This document shows, piece by piece, positions 45,638 through 54,634 of a DNA stretch of 64,000 nt. A program made the position numbers and the translations under genes. The DNA is from an uncultured Monoglobus sp. GTDB lineage: Bacteria; Bacillota; Clostridia; Monoglobales; Monoglobaceae. The notes beneath the pieces are model-generated. The model was given only the letters and a program-made list of their open reading frames with translations. It had not been told where the DNA came from and did no database searches. Location: the NCBI GenBank assembly GCA_947630135.1, contig CANRGH010000002.1, forward strand, positions 62,001-126,000. The letters are read 5' to 3'. The first letter of the stretch is position 1; the number at the start of each line of letters is the position of its first letter.

Positions 45638-48600
45638 TTATTTCACATTAATCACCGAAATTGTGCTTCTTGTGCTTTCGCCTTTTTGGTTGTAGGCAAG
45701 GGCCGAAATGTAGTGTGTTCCGGCCTCGGCCGAATCTATGTTAACATTCACCTTATCTGTCTCGTGCTCAGATACTATCTTGTCGCCGTCGTATATCACT
45801 ATCTTCGTAATCGTGTTGTCGCCCACAGGCGAAGCCTCTGCCGAAACCGTGATGTTATTGCCGTCGACGCTTGTCTGTATCGTCACATCCGGATTGGTCG
45901 GCAGCTCCTGCTGCTCGGTCCACTCGTTGACATACGCCTCGATCCATGTATATCCCTTCCAGCGTCCGTCAGGAACTATGTCGCCCTCGTAGGCGTCTCC
46001 CATGCCGTTTTCGTCCTTCCACTTCTGCGGGATCTCGAACCAGCGGTACACCGTCGGGTACTGCATAACTCCGCCGACCTCGGCCTCATTGTCGATTATT
46101 CGGCCTTGTCCGTTTCTTACCTCGCTAATTATTCTTGCGTCGGTCTCATCGCGCCTCGGCAGCGACGCTCCGATATGATCAAGCAGTGTGTCATAAGTTT
46201 CCTCTGCGGTCTGCGTTGTCACGGGATATTTCTCCTCAAACTTAAAGTGAACCGCTTTTGCCTCGTCGATGATATTATCCTTTGTCCAGACGTAATATTG
46301 AGCAACCGTGCTGTCGTGATCGACGCCCTTGCTGTTGTCGGCGGTCACACTTTGGTTTCCGTCCATATAGTTTCCGTCAACATACAGGTCGGTCGCCCAT
46401 TTTGAGGTTTGTCCGTTTCCGGTAGACGTCGTCTGAAATATTCTCGAGCGGTGGCTGGTTGTCGACGGGCCGGGTTTGTAGTAGCTGTTAATTATGTTCG
46501 CGGCCATCGCGCCCTGACCGCCGTAGGCAGAGTTTCCGCCCCAGTTGTAGATTATGTTGTTGCGAAGGTCGGTCAAAGTCATTTGCTCGCTCATGTCATA
46601 ATCAAGGTCGCCCTCGAAGCGTCCCGCCGCGATCCTCGGGTTTCGGCTGTCGTGGCTCGCCAGCAGGTTATGGTGGAAGCTTGCGTTATAGCCGCCCCAA
46701 ATTCCGCCGTAGCCGTGGGCGCCCTTGGAGTGGCCGCCGTTTTTCAGGCTCTCTGAGCTTATGCAGTTCTGGAGCGTGAAATCGGTGTACTCATAGAACG
46801 AGATGCACTCGTCAATGCTGTAGCTCACCGAGCAATGGTCGATTATTGTCTGCACGCCGTTAAATCCTCCGAGGCCGTCAGCCTCGATCTTGTTCTTAAA
46901 CGTCGGCCTTATTCTCAAATAACGGATAATATTGCTGCCGTCAAGCTCAAGATTGGCGCCGGTTATCGTTATTCCGTCGCCGGGCGCGGTCTGACCGAGG
47001 ATCGTCACGCCTCCGATATACCTTATCGATTTTTCAAGATTTATCGTGCCGCCCACGTCAAACACGACTATTCTGCCTGACTTGGACACCGCGTCCCGGA
47101 ACGAGCCGGGTCCGCTGTCGTTTAAGTTGGTGACGTGGTAAACCTCCGCGCCGCCTCTTCCGCGCCCGCCGGTGGAATATTTGCCTCCGCCCTCGGCACC
47201 GGGGAACGCGGTGAGAAGCGGGGTCGTCACATACGGCAGAGTCAAAGGTCTGCAGTCGTCCATATTGTCCCACAGCATTATTTTTATATACTCGCCCTCA
47301 CCGGTAACGGACGGAAAACTGCTCAAATCGGCATAAAAGCTCATTCCCGCAGGGCACTTTGTTGTCAAATCCTCAACGGAAACGTCGATCAAAACATCAT
47401 CCTTGTATTTCGCGGCAATCGCGGTGAAAGGCGTTCCTTCCTCGGCGCTGCCGTCTACGGATATATTTATTCTGTTTCCGTAAAGGCCGTTTATTTTCCA
47501 AGGCATTGTATCCGTCGGCTCGGCGGTCGCGGGAGGTCTGGTCGCTCTCGGCGGAACCGTCGGAGGAACCGGCGTGGGCGTAGGTTTGGCCGTCGGTGTC
47601 GACGTCTCGGTCGGCTTGGCCGTCGGCTTTGATGTCGGCGCGGCCGTAGGCAAAGGCTCCGGCGTGGGCATTGTCGAAATGTCCGCAAACGGAATATCGT
47701 TTTGATTAGCGTATGTCTCGGCGTATGAGCCCGCCACGCCGTATATTATGGTCGTGCCGCTTGAGGTTTTAATGATCGCGTTGCGGCCTATTTCCGTCAC
47801 GCTCTCGGGTATAGATATCGCCAAATTATTACATCCGTAAAACGCGGAGTTTTTAATTTCATTAACGTTTTCGCCGACCTCAAAGCGCTGCAGCTTTCTG
47901 CAGCCTTGATAAATACCGGTGGGAATAACGGTAAGCGCGTCGGGGAGTTTCGCGAACAAAAGGCCGGAACAATTCATAAAAGCGTAATTTCCGATATCGG
48001 TCACGCTGTCCGGAACGATAGCAGACATAAGATTTTTATTATTGTAAAACGCGTAGGGATCCACGGTCGTCACACTTTCCGGCAGTTTCAGCTCCGTGTC
48101 GGTTTTCTCGTCGGAATAGAGCAGAAGGCGCGTCATATCGGCGCTGTACAGCACACCGTCCGATATAACAAAATCTTTGTTATCCGCGGACAGAACGATC
48201 TCCCTCAATTTCTTTCTTCCTAAAGCGCCCGTGCCGATTTTCGTCACGCTCGACGGAATATTCACGACAGCGGGGCAGCTTCCGAAAGCTGTGTCCTCTA
48301 TTGTCAGAACCCCTTCGGGCAGCGTGATCGTCTTTATTCCCGAGATATTCGCAAACGCCTGAACGCCGATCGTTTCGACGCTGCCCGGCACCGCGTATGT
48401 ATCCGCGGCCTTTTTCCTCGGGCAGGCAATGAGCCGTGTCATGTCCTTATCAAACAATATTCCGTCCGCGCTCGAATATGCTTCGCTGCCGTTTGACACG
48501 GTTATCTCGGTGAGATTTGTCAAAACCGTTATTGAGCTTCGCGTAATATTGGTGACCGAATCCGGGATCGAGATGCTTGTGATGTTCGAGTTTCCGCTCG

Positions 48601-48814
48601 AGATTTTCAGGTCTGTAACTATGTAACCGTCGATCTCCGGCGGTATGACAAGCGCCGCATCCCTGCCGATGTACCGAGTGATCGCAGCCGTTGTGCCGTC
48701 CGGGTTGATCTGATACTCAAAATCACCCGAGGTTTCGGTAAAAACCGCCGCGCATACTGCCAGACTTAAAATCAGCGTCAGCACGCAAACCCTGCAAAGT
48801 TGTTTTAACTTCAT
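45638..48814 (-). CDS. Secreted PL1-like pectate lyase with N-terminal LRR
   Basis: 1058 residues with signal peptide (about 1-26). BspA-type leucine-rich repeats come first (25-375; units like TEIGRNAI and SVTDIGNYAFMNC), then a Pro/Thr linker (381-433), and the WKINGLYG/AAKYKDDVLID/IKIMLWD domain (435-528). The PL1-like beta-helix follows (536-941): FPGAEGGGKYSTGGRGRGG, SFRDAVSKSGRIVVFDVGG, TILGQTAPGDGITI, IIDHCSVSYSIDEC, HGYGGIWGGYNASFHHN. The end (971-1058) is Ig-like. It should cleave pectate extracellularly. Compared with pectate lyase 1 the same three modules are in a different order. It is divergent from an XRE regulator. Confidence 0.86.
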   Translation of the reverse strand: MKLKQLCRVCVLTLILSLAVCAAVFTETSGDFEYQINPDGTTAAITRYIGRDAALVIPPEIDGYIVTDLKISSGNSNITSISIPDSVTNITRSSITVLTNLTEITVSNGSEAYSSADGILFDKDMTRLIACPRKKAADTYAVPGSVETIGVQAFANISGIKTITLPEGVLTIEDTAFGSCPAVVNIPSSVTKIGTGALGRKKLREIVLSADNKDFVISDGVLYSADMTRLLLYSDEKTDTELKLPESVTTVDPYAFYNNKNLMSAIVPDSVTDIGNYAFMNCSGLLFAKLPDALTVIPTGIYQGCRKLQRFEVGENVNEIKNSAFYGCNNLAISIPESVTEIGRNAIIKTSSGTTIIYGVAGSYAETYANQNDIPFADISTMPTPEPLPTAAPTSKPTAKPTETSTPTAKPTPTPVPPTVPPRATRPPATAEPTDTMPWKINGLYGNRINISVDGSAEEGTPFTAIAAKYKDDVLIDVSVEDLTTKCPAGMSFYADLSSFPSVTGEGEYIKIMLWDNMDDCRPLTLPYVTTPLLTAFPGAEGGGKYSTGGRGRGGAEVYHVTNLNDSGPGSFRDAVSKSGRIVVFDVGGTINLEKSIRYIGGVTILGQTAPGDGITITGANLELDGSNIIRYLRIRPTFKNKIEADGLGGFNGVQTIIDHCSVSYSIDECISFYEYTDFTLQNCISSESLKNGGHSKGAHGYGGIWGGYNASFHHNLLASHDSRNPRIAAGRFEGDLDYDMSEQMTLTDLRNNIIYNWGGNSAYGGQGAMAANIINSYYKPGPSTTSHRSRIFQTTSTGNGQTSKWATDLYVDGNYMDGNQSVTADNSKGVDHDSTVAQYYVWTKDNIIDEAKAVHFKFEEKYPVTTQTAEETYDTLLDHIGASLPRRDETDARIISEVRNGQGRIIDNEAEVGGVMQYPTVYRWFEIPQKWKDENGMGDAYEGDIVPDGRWKGYTWIEAYVNEWTEQQELPTNPDVTIQTSVDGNNITVSAEASPVGDNTITKIVIYDGDKIVSEHETDKVNVNIDSAEAGTHYISALAYNQKGESTRSTISVINVK

Positions 48815-48859
48815 AAAATTTCCTCCTATCTAAAACTAATTTATATATCATATATTTAT

Positions 48860-48888
48860 ATAATAACAATAAACAAATTTTCTGTCAA
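48860..48888 (-). promoter_or_regulatory. Promoter of pectate lyase 2
   Basis: Minus strand TTGACA (48883-48888) and TATTAT (48860-48865), spacer 17 bp. Confidence 0.8.
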
Positions 48889-48902
48889 TACTTTTTAGTA
48901 TT
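48887..48902. promoter_or_regulatory. Candidate operator palindrome
   Basis: AATACT, four T, AGTATT forms a perfect inverted repeat that touches the -35 element of pectate lyase 2. It lies between that gene and the divergent XRE regulator, which may bind it. Assignment is by position only. Confidence 0.4.
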
Positions 48903-48979
48903 ATCTTTAATATCTATAACTAATTGATTATTGGAGAATATAATCATAAAATAATATCTAAAGGTATTGAGGTGGTATT

Positions 48980-49318
48980 ATGAAAGAAACAGCGGTCAAT
49001 GTAGGAAAAAGAATAAAATATTTCAGAAAAAAACTTAATCTCAGTCAGGAAAAGCTGGCGCTTGAAGCCGGCATAAATCCCGCGTTTCTCGGGCATCTGG
49101 AACGCGGACTTAAAAGCCCTACCGTTGATACTTTAGCAAAAGTTTCGGGGGCGCTCGGAATAACGCTTTCCGAGCTCCTGTTCTTTGAGGAAGAAGAAAA
49201 CCTCAATGTGATGGCGGTAAGAAAGGCCTCGGAGGTGCTTAACAGTCTGCCGCCCGAAAAAGCGGAGGCACTTTCGGAAATAATCACCGAGCTCGCGAAA
49301 ATAATTAACACCGATTAA
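48980..49318 (+). CDS. XRE-family transcriptional regulator
   Basis: 112 residues. An N-terminal helix-turn-helix (about 8-65): VGKRIKYFRKKLNLSQEKLA, then ALEAGINPAFLGHLERG and PTVDTLAKVSGALGITLSEL. A C-terminal helix (80-110) with LNSLPPEKAEALSEIITELAK may dimerise. GAGGTGG precedes the ATG. The gene diverges from pectate lyase 2, with a palindrome in the shared region, so control of the pectinase is plausible but not shown. A terminator follows at 49405-49437. Confidence 0.85.
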   Translation: MKETAVNVGKRIKYFRKKLNLSQEKLALEAGINPAFLGHLERGLKSPTVDTLAKVSGALGITLSELLFFEEEENLNVMAVRKASEVLNSLPPEKAEALSEIITELAKIINTD

Positions 49319-49404
49319 TTTTGAAAACCGTTGGATCCCCACAGCGGAGCAGCTTCAAAACGCCGAAAAATTTTGTGACGTTATAAAAAATTATATTAAT
49401 TCAA

Positions 49405-49437
49405 AAAGCCGCGGCGAGGATTGATCGCCGCGGCTTT
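49405..49437. terminator. Bidirectional terminator
   Basis: AAAGCCGCGGCG (49405-49416) pairs perfectly with CGCCGCGGCTTT (49426-49437), loop 9 nt, between the XRE gene and the convergent deacetylase remnant. Confidence 0.88.
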
Positions 49438-49448
49438 GAGTTTGAGCT

Positions 49449-49688
49449 TTAGTTGTTGTTTGAGTTATTTGAATTGCTTAAATTTTCTGATTTTTCGGAA
49501 TTGGTTGAGTCGCCCGTCAGTGACTTAACGTTGCCGGGGAGCAGATCGGTGTAAACATGTCCGGCTTCCGGGCCACCCACTTTTGCCTCGCCCATTTTCG
49601 AGACGGTGACGAGCTGATAGCCCTCGTCCATAAGAGCGGGAATGAGCCGCCATGCGGCGGCCCTTGTATTAATATTTGCGCTTATTTC
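49449..49688 (-). pseudogene. C-terminal remnant of a polysaccharide deacetylase
   Basis: The minus-strand frame reads ISANINTRAAAWRLIPALM, then DEGYQLVTVSKMGEAK and EAGHVYTDL, and ends in a Ser/Asn tail. This matches the last part of NodB-type polysaccharide deacetylases (usually LIPELxxxGYQLVTVSEL). The catalytic barrel, with its His and Asp motifs, is missing: upstream the sequence is the end of the hybrid kinase gene in another frame, whose stop (49682-49684) lies inside the remnant. A deletion that joined the two is the simplest reading. A short ATG frame (49631) remains, but without a ribosome site. Confidence 0.6.
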
Positions 49689-52237
49689 AGCAGTCGGTTC
49701 AGGACCCTTGCCAGCCGCTCGAAGTCTATCGGCTTTGCAACGTGGTCATTCATGCCGCTGTCGAGCGCGGCCTGACGATCCTCTTCAAACGCGTTTGCCG
49801 TCATGGCCACGATCGGGATATCCGCCAGTTCTTTGTTGTCAAGCGAGCGTATCGCCCTCGTTGCGGCGTATCCGTCCATGACCGGCATCTGAACGTCCAT
49901 AAGAATGAGGTCAAAGTATCCGGGTTTCGAGTTTTTGACCATGTCGACCGCCTCGGTGCCGTCGGCAGCCGTCTCGACCTTAAAGCCGCTCTCGATGAGA
50001 ATTTCGTTGGCTATCTCACGGTTGAGCTCGTTGTCCTCGACCAAGAGCAGGCGTCTGCCCTTGAGCCTGTTGTCGTCAACCGTCAGCGGCGCCGTCTTTT
50101 GCGGCGCGGGCGCTTCGGTTTGGTTGAGCGCGGAGATAAGAATATCGCGGAGCTCGGAGATAAATATCGGCTTGTTGCAGAACGCGGTGACTCCCGCCTG
50201 GCGCGCCTCATCCTCGAACATGCTCCAGTCATAGGCCGTCAGCACGATAATCGGAATATCGTCGCCCACAACCGAGCGGATCTGCCGCGTGACCTCAATT
50301 CCGTTAAGGTCGGGCAGAGCCCAGTCGATTATGTATGCGAAGAATTTGTCGCCTATCTCTATCGCCTGCCGCGCCCTGAGCACGGCCTCTTTGCCGTGAA
50401 GCGTCCATTCGGAGCGCATGCCGATCTGCCGCAGCATCTTGGTCACGCTGTCGCAGGTGTTGAAGCTGTCGTCAACGACCAGAACGCGCATGCCCTCAAG
50501 CTCGCGCACGATCTCAATGTTCTTGCTCTCGCCGCAGAGACGGAACTCAAGGTTGATTATAAACTCGGTGCCGCGGTTCTGCGCGGTGTCCACCTCGATC
50601 GTGCCGCCCATTGCCTCGATTATGCTCTTGGTGATCGCCATGCCGAGGCCGGTTCCCTGAATTCCGCTGACCGTGGTGTTGTTTTCCCTTTCAAACGGTT
50701 TGAACACATCCTTGGCGAACTCGGAACTCATGCCTATTCCCGTGTCCTTCACGCGGATCTCATAGGCTCCGTAGCCGCTGACCGAGCAAGGCTTTTGCTT
50801 GATCGTCAGCGAGACAGAGCCGCCCGCGGGCGTGAATTTTATCGCGTTGCTGAGTAAGTTCAGCAGCACCTGGTTTACATGCAGCTTGTCGCAGAAAATA
50901 TCCTCGTCCACAACGTCGATCGTGTCCATAAAGAAGTTCAGGCTCTTTTCCTGCATCTGCGTCTGTATAATGTTGCGCATATCCTTAAATATATCCGATA
51001 TGCTGCACGGCTTTTCCTCAATGTTCAAACGGCCGCTCTCTATGCGGCTCATGTCGAGCACGTCGTTGATAAGGCTCAGCAGGTGGTTGCTTGATGAAAG
51101 TATTTTGCCCAGATATTCCTGAACGCGCGCCCTGTTGTCAATATTTGCCTCGGCGAGCGTGGTAAATCCGATTATCGCGTTCATAGGCGTCCTTATGTCG
51201 TGCGACATGTTCGAGAGGAACATGGTCTTCGCCTTTTCGGCTGCTTCCGCCTTTTGAAGCTTTTCCTCAAGCACGGCCTGCTTGACGGCTTTGGCCATAA
51301 CCGCTTTGGAGTTTTTGCGCATCCAGATATAGTAAAGAATAACCGCAATTCCCATGAGCAGCGCGATTATCATAAATATCCGGCGGATAGCGTAAAGGTT
51401 GGCGAACGCCTCGCGCTCGGGAACAGAGATCGCGATCTCCCACTGATTTATGTTCGCGGGCGCGTAATAGAGGTATGTCCACTCCGAGTCGGTTTCCGAG
51501 CGGAACACGACGTATCCTTTTCCGCAGGACATGATCTCGGCCATTTTCTCGTCCCAGTTAAAGCCCTTTTTGGTTTTGCGGTCGCGCATGGTCTCTATGT
51601 TTCCGAGTGTGTCGTGCCAGGTGTCCATGATAAAGTCGCCCGTGTCGGTGTCGATTATGAAAACGCTTGAATTGGCGTTATAGATATTGTCAATGTTGAG
51701 TGCCTTGGGCAGATCGTCAAGCTTTGTCACGCCGTACATTATCGCGACCGTCTCGCCGTCCTTGACGATCGGTATGTAGTGCCTGAGGATCATAAGGTTT
51801 CCGTCCATAATGCTGGTCATTCGGTTCGAGACATGCTCGCCGAGCGGAGCCTCGGCCTCAAATGAGATGCTTCCGGTGCCGTCGAGCACATTTCCCTCGG
51901 AGTCAATGACCGAGTTGTCGGGCATAAGCACGCGCACCTTCATGGTCTCCATCAGCGGCGCAAACGCGCTCATCATTTCCTTCATGGTCTCGGTGTCGAT
52001 GCTGTCCGCCGACGAGAGCAGGTCCGCGGCGGCGTTGAGCATAAGGCTGTCGCGCATAAGCTTGTCGGTGATCTCGTCAACGGCGGTGTTGATGCCTTCC
52101 TCCATGCGGCGCAGGCACCTGTCCTCGGTTAGGTCGCTTATTCTGAGATACGCCGCCACAAACAGCAGCAGAACGACCGCGATCATAATAACCGTGGCTG
52201 TCAGACTCCTTTCGCGGGTTTCGGAATGTTTTTTCAA
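49682..52237 (-). CDS. Hybrid sensor histidine kinase with two receiver domains
   Basis: 851 residues. TM1 about 13-31, an extracytoplasmic dCache-like sensor (32-285) with VFIIDTDTGDFI and YAPANINQWEIAISVPE, and TM2 about 290-310. HisKA contains NMSHDIRTPMNAIIGF (His346); HATPase motifs are LLSNAIKFT, VKDTGIGMSSEFAKDVF and GTGLGMAITKSI. Two receivers follow with Asp638 (IIDWALPDLNG) and Asp781 (LMDVQMPVMDG). No Hpt or output domain is present, so phosphate must pass to another protein. The start is TTG with GGGAGG 8 nt upstream. The 3' end abuts a deacetylase remnant; the final receiver looks complete. Confidence 0.9.
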   Translation of the reverse strand: MKKHSETRERSLTATVIMIAVVLLLFVAAYLRISDLTEDRCLRRMEEGINTAVDEITDKLMRDSLMLNAAADLLSSADSIDTETMKEMMSAFAPLMETMKVRVLMPDNSVIDSEGNVLDGTGSISFEAEAPLGEHVSNRMTSIMDGNLMILRHYIPIVKDGETVAIMYGVTKLDDLPKALNIDNIYNANSSVFIIDTDTGDFIMDTWHDTLGNIETMRDRKTKKGFNWDEKMAEIMSCGKGYVVFRSETDSEWTYLYYAPANINQWEIAISVPEREAFANLYAIRRIFMIIALLMGIAVILYYIWMRKNSKAVMAKAVKQAVLEEKLQKAEAAEKAKTMFLSNMSHDIRTPMNAIIGFTTLAEANIDNRARVQEYLGKILSSSNHLLSLINDVLDMSRIESGRLNIEEKPCSISDIFKDMRNIIQTQMQEKSLNFFMDTIDVVDEDIFCDKLHVNQVLLNLLSNAIKFTPAGGSVSLTIKQKPCSVSGYGAYEIRVKDTGIGMSSEFAKDVFKPFERENNTTVSGIQGTGLGMAITKSIIEAMGGTIEVDTAQNRGTEFIINLEFRLCGESKNIEIVRELEGMRVLVVDDSFNTCDSVTKMLRQIGMRSEWTLHGKEAVLRARQAIEIGDKFFAYIIDWALPDLNGIEVTRQIRSVVGDDIPIIVLTAYDWSMFEDEARQAGVTAFCNKPIFISELRDILISALNQTEAPAPQKTAPLTVDDNRLKGRRLLLVEDNELNREIANEILIESGFKVETAADGTEAVDMVKNSKPGYFDLILMDVQMPVMDGYAATRAIRSLDNKELADIPIVAMTANAFEEDRQAALDSGMNDHVAKPIDFERLARVLNRLLK

Positions 52238-52276
52238 TCTGCGCGCCTCCCTTTTTAACCAAAATCAAGTTATATA

Positions 52277-52305
52277 ATTTTAACATATTCCGCCCGCCGC
52301 GTCAA
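52277..52305 (-). promoter_or_regulatory. Promoter of the hybrid kinase gene
   Basis: Minus strand TTGACG (52300-52305) and TAAAAT (52277-52282), spacer 17 bp. Confidence 0.7.
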
Positions 52306-52348
52306 TAATCTAATCTCTATAATTTATATTAAGGTTAATTATTTTTTA

Positions 52349-52377
52349 TTGACTTTGAAATATATAATCGGTATAAT
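52349..52377 (+). promoter_or_regulatory. Promoter of the SH3-amidase pair
   Basis: TTGACT (52349-52354) and TATAAT (52372-52377), spacer 17 bp. Confidence 0.82.
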
Positions 52378-52413
52378 ATATAAAGATATAAAAAGCAGAA
52401 GGAGGCTGTGATC

Positions 52414-53538
52414 ATGAGAGACATTAATGACGGGAACGGTTTTACGTCGCCCGAGAAAATTGAAAACACGGGCGAGATCAATTTAAACGGCAATAATGCC
52501 GATGTATCTGACGAAAATTTGGGTGACACAACTGCCCGGAATATTCCGGTCCCGCCCGCGTCCGGCGGACAGAACTTTTACCCGCAGGGCGGCGGATATG
52601 ATCAAAATTATAACAGCGGCGGATACCGAGGTGATCCGTATATGAACGGACGGAATTACGAAAAAAGAAGCAACACCGGGCTTATCGCGGCGATTTCCGT
52701 GCTTTCGGCAATCATTGTTGTCGGCATTGTCTTTTTGACGCTTATGTTCACCGGCGTGCTGCGTTTCGGCGGCGGCGACAATTCCGCCGCTATCGCGCCT
52801 ACTGCGGCCCCGGCAGCGCCCACCGACGCGCCTGCACCCACCGCGGCTCCGGCGGCACAGCCCGCGCAGCCCGAAAACAACGTGATAAGCCGCTATGTTT
52901 ATGTGGCGAACGTTCAAAACTCGATATATTTCCGCAGCGCTCCCGCGGAGAACGACGGCAATATAATCACCGAGATCCCGCTGGGAACAATGGTCGGATT
53001 TATCGAAAACGTTGACAGCGTTTTTGCCAAGATAAACTATAACGGTCAGATAGGCTACGCCAAGCAGCAATACCTGTCGGACGTTCAACCCTCAATCAAC
53101 AACACCGTTTCGGATTACATGTATGTGGCGAACGTTAAAAACTCGATCTATTTCCGCAGCTCGCCGTCCGAAAACGACGGCAACATCATATGCGAGATAC
53201 CGCTCGGCACCAGAGTCGGCTTTATTGAAAACGCTAACAGCGTGTTTGCGAAGATCAGCTATAACGGTCAGGTGGGCTACGCCAAGCGCGAATACCTCTC
53301 ATATTCAAGGCCGTCAACAAGCAGCTCGTCGTCGGGCTCGACCATGACGGTAGTCAATGTTGACTACGCGATATATCTCCGCAGCTCGCCGTCCGAGAGC
53401 TCCGACAGCAACATAATCATGGAGATCCCCGTCGGCGCGACCGTGTCGTATCTCGGCACCGCGAACAGCACGTTTTATAAAATATCTTACGGAGGAACCG
53501 TCGGCTACGCGAAGCAGATCTATCTCAGCTTTAATTAA
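52414..53538 (+). CDS. Membrane-anchored protein with three bacterial SH3 repeats
   Basis: 374 residues. A Gly/Asn/Tyr-rich cytoplasmic tail (1-88) is followed by one membrane helix (about 90-113, IAAISVLSAIIVVGIVFLTL). An Ala/Pro/Thr linker (120-148) comes next. Three SH3b-like repeats of about 70 residues (about 155-374) share IYFRSxPxENDGNII, EIPLGTxVGFIEN, VFAKI-YNGQ-GYAK and YLS. SH3b domains typically bind peptidoglycan peptides. The amidase gene starts 22 bp downstream, suggesting a wall-remodelling pair. GGAGG sets ATG 52414; a GTG six bases upstream lies too close to it. Confidence 0.82.
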   Translation: MRDINDGNGFTSPEKIENTGEINLNGNNADVSDENLGDTTARNIPVPPASGGQNFYPQGGGYDQNYNSGGYRGDPYMNGRNYEKRSNTGLIAAISVLSAIIVVGIVFLTLMFTGVLRFGGGDNSAAIAPTAAPAAPTDAPAPTAAPAAQPAQPENNVISRYVYVANVQNSIYFRSAPAENDGNIITEIPLGTMVGFIENVDSVFAKINYNGQIGYAKQQYLSDVQPSINNTVSDYMYVANVKNSIYFRSSPSENDGNIICEIPLGTRVGFIENANSVFAKISYNGQVGYAKREYLSYSRPSTSSSSSGSTMTVVNVDYAIYLRSSPSESSDSNIIMEIPVGATVSYLGTANSTFYKISYGGTVGYAKQIYLSFN

Positions 53539-53560
53539 GCGGGGGAATTAAAATAAAAAA

Positions 53561-54490
53561 ATGAAAAACAATTCAAACAAAATCTTAATAGGAATAGTCG
53601 CTTTTTTAAGCGTGATCCTCGTTTCCCTTATTGTGGTTTTCGCGCTGACGCTTAAGGGCGTTATCACAAAGGAGACCTTCGGCATCGGAAAAGAGAAGCC
53701 CGCAGCGACCGCGGCCCCGACGGAGCCTCCGAAAAAAATCGTGGTGCTCGACCCGGGTCACGGAAGGGACTCCGGCTCAATGACCGACGAGGAAAAAACA
53801 GCCGAAGGCTGGGTCCGTTCGTCTCGCGGCTGGGGTGAGTGGCGGCACTGGAAGTCCGGAACGGTATGGCAGGACTGCGAGGGCGTCGGCTGCTCCGGCA
53901 GAGCGCCGTCGGGCGGCGGGTGCTGGTACCCGATAGGCGACGGAGATCGCAGCGGCGAGCCCGAGATCAATCTGAGGAACACCGAATACGCCAAAGCCTT
54001 TCTTGAGCAAATGGGCTATGAGGTGAGAATGACGAGAAAAACCAACGAGGAAAACCCGTCCATGACCAAACGTCTTACATATTGCTATAAGGACGGAGAC
54101 ACAGCCACGGCGCCCGACGCCGACGTGTTCGTCTGCGTTCACTCAAACGCCGGAGGCGGCAGAGGATCGGCGTATATGGCGCTGAGCGGACTGTATGACC
54201 AGGCGGGAACGCTTCCGTCCGCGGATTATGTTGAGCGGAGCAACCTGCTCGGCAGCCTTATCAACGGCCGCATAACCGCTGAGACCTCAATGCCGGCTTT
54301 TGGCGGCGGCAGATACGACGGCCTGCCTGAGGCGATTTTGTTCTGCAAGTCGCCCGTGCCGATAGCGTATCTTGAGATAGGATTTTTCGACAGCTCAGCC
54401 GACACGGAAATACTTAACTCCGAAGCCGAGGCCATAGGCAGAGCCATAGCCGAAGGCGTGGATGATTATTTCAGGTCTGTCGGTCAATAA
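53561..54490 (+). CDS. N-acetylmuramoyl-L-alanine amidase (Amidase_3)
   Basis: 309 residues with an uncleaved-type N-terminal membrane anchor (about 8-32), so tethered outside. The zinc-ligand and catalytic motifs of Amidase_3 are complete: VVLDPGHGRDSG (His), EPEINLRNTEYAKAF (Glu), FVCVHSNAGGG (His) and AYLEIGFFDSSADTEIL (Glu). It cleaves the bond between MurNAc and the stem peptide. A Trp/Gly/Cys-rich insertion (about 83-130: RSSRGWGEWRHWKSGT, CEGVGCSG) between the first two motifs is unusual and may set substrate recognition. It follows the SH3 gene in one operon and ends at a terminator. Confidence 0.9.
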   Translation: MKNNSNKILIGIVAFLSVILVSLIVVFALTLKGVITKETFGIGKEKPAATAAPTEPPKKIVVLDPGHGRDSGSMTDEEKTAEGWVRSSRGWGEWRHWKSGTVWQDCEGVGCSGRAPSGGGCWYPIGDGDRSGEPEINLRNTEYAKAFLEQMGYEVRMTRKTNEENPSMTKRLTYCYKDGDTATAPDADVFVCVHSNAGGGRGSAYMALSGLYDQAGTLPSADYVERSNLLGSLINGRITAETSMPAFGGGRYDGLPEAILFCKSPVPIAYLEIGFFDSSADTEILNSEAEAIGRAIAEGVDDYFRSVGQ

Positions 54491-54503
54491 TTTTAAATTA
54501 AGC

Positions 54504-54542
54504 GCGCGGCTTGCATTCAAAGCGAGCCGCGCTTTTGTTTTT
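54504..54542 (+). terminator. Terminator after the amidase gene
   Basis: GCGCGGCT (54504-54511) pairs with AGCCGCGC (54525-54532), followed by TTTTGTTTTT. Confidence 0.87.
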
Positions 54543-54634
54543 AATTTGTATTATACAATTAATAAAATCGTAATGTTTTATGCCGAAGTTTGTAGTATAA
54601 TTATTCTGTAGATTTGTATACTAAAGGTGATAAG

